Shown: positions 63,926 to 64,000 of the stretch, piece after piece
Position numbering within the stretch: the stretch's first letter is position 1
How the letters are laid out: every line of letters starts with the position of its first letter
Program-made: the position numbers and the translations under genes
Notes under the pieces: generated by a model
The model's database searches: none
The model's input: only the letters and a program-made list of their open reading frames with translations
Told to the model about the DNA's origin: nothing
Assembly (NCBI GenBank): GCA_030272585.1
Contig: BSYQ01000013.1
Span: 3,038,001 to 3,102,000 of the forward strand
Length of the DNA stretch: 64,000 nt
Direction: 5' to 3'
From: Bryopsis sp. KO-2023
Taxonomy: Eukaryota > Chlorophyta > Ulvophyceae > Bryopsidales > Bryopsidaceae

Positions 63926-64000
63926 ATTAAGCTCAATTCAGCCTCCATTTGACGTCACCTGGGGGTGACGGCGCGATCACGTGACCGGTTTGTGGGTACC
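63926..64000. repeat. Continuation of the ~468-bp array
   Basis: The 75 bases after the outer 3' LTR continue the repeat unit exactly where it was broken at 44375, after the duplicated ATTAA. Confidence 0.9.

Overview
This is eukaryotic nuclear DNA, most likely from a photosynthetic protist or alga. Genes have several exons with GT-AG introns that join in matching phase. A BolA protein here carries a plastid-type leader and resembles plant plastid BolA4. The EHD GTPase has its EH domain at the N-terminus, as in plants and some algae. I cannot name the species. Introns and spacers are AT-rich and full of homopolymer runs; exons are GC-richer.

Bases 1-36,300 are the gene-bearing part. In order: a 5'-truncated modular Cys-rich protein (+); a lipocalin/FABP-like protein (-); a short kinesin-13-like motor (+); an EHD-type GTPase (-); a DnaJ/DnaJ-X protein (+); a plastid BolA (+); a secreted Cys/Gly-rich protein with a 41-Gly run (-); a SANT/Myb-UBA protein (-); a signal-peptide protein with four membrane segments (-); and a right-handed beta-helix protein (+). 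I assembled the exon models by eye, checking splice sites and phase. They are unrelated housekeeping, cytoskeletal, trafficking and surface genes, not an operon-like set.

Bases 36,275-41,900 are low-complexity spacer with no gene I can support. From about 41,925 a ~468 bp tandem repeat begins. It is interrupted by a 19.5 kb Ty3/gypsy element (44,376-63,925; 389 bp LTRs that look identical; TSD ATTAA) and resumes at 63,926. This outer element carries a small upstream ORF, gag, pol with a chromodomain, and a third ORF downstream of pol. Its integrase region is split by a second Ty3/gypsy chromovirus inserted in reverse (50,418-59,455; 464 bp LTRs with one difference seen; TSD CGTGC), which has the same four-ORF layout and looks intact. 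Near its 3' end the outer element also holds a ~600 bp foldback palindrome flanked by DNA dense in GCACAG/CTGTGC motifs.

The most unusual system here is the shared extra coding capacity of the two nested retroelements. Both have an ORF overlapping the gag start, and both have a post-pol ORF with a coiled coil followed by a RING-like Cys/His module of matching spacing.
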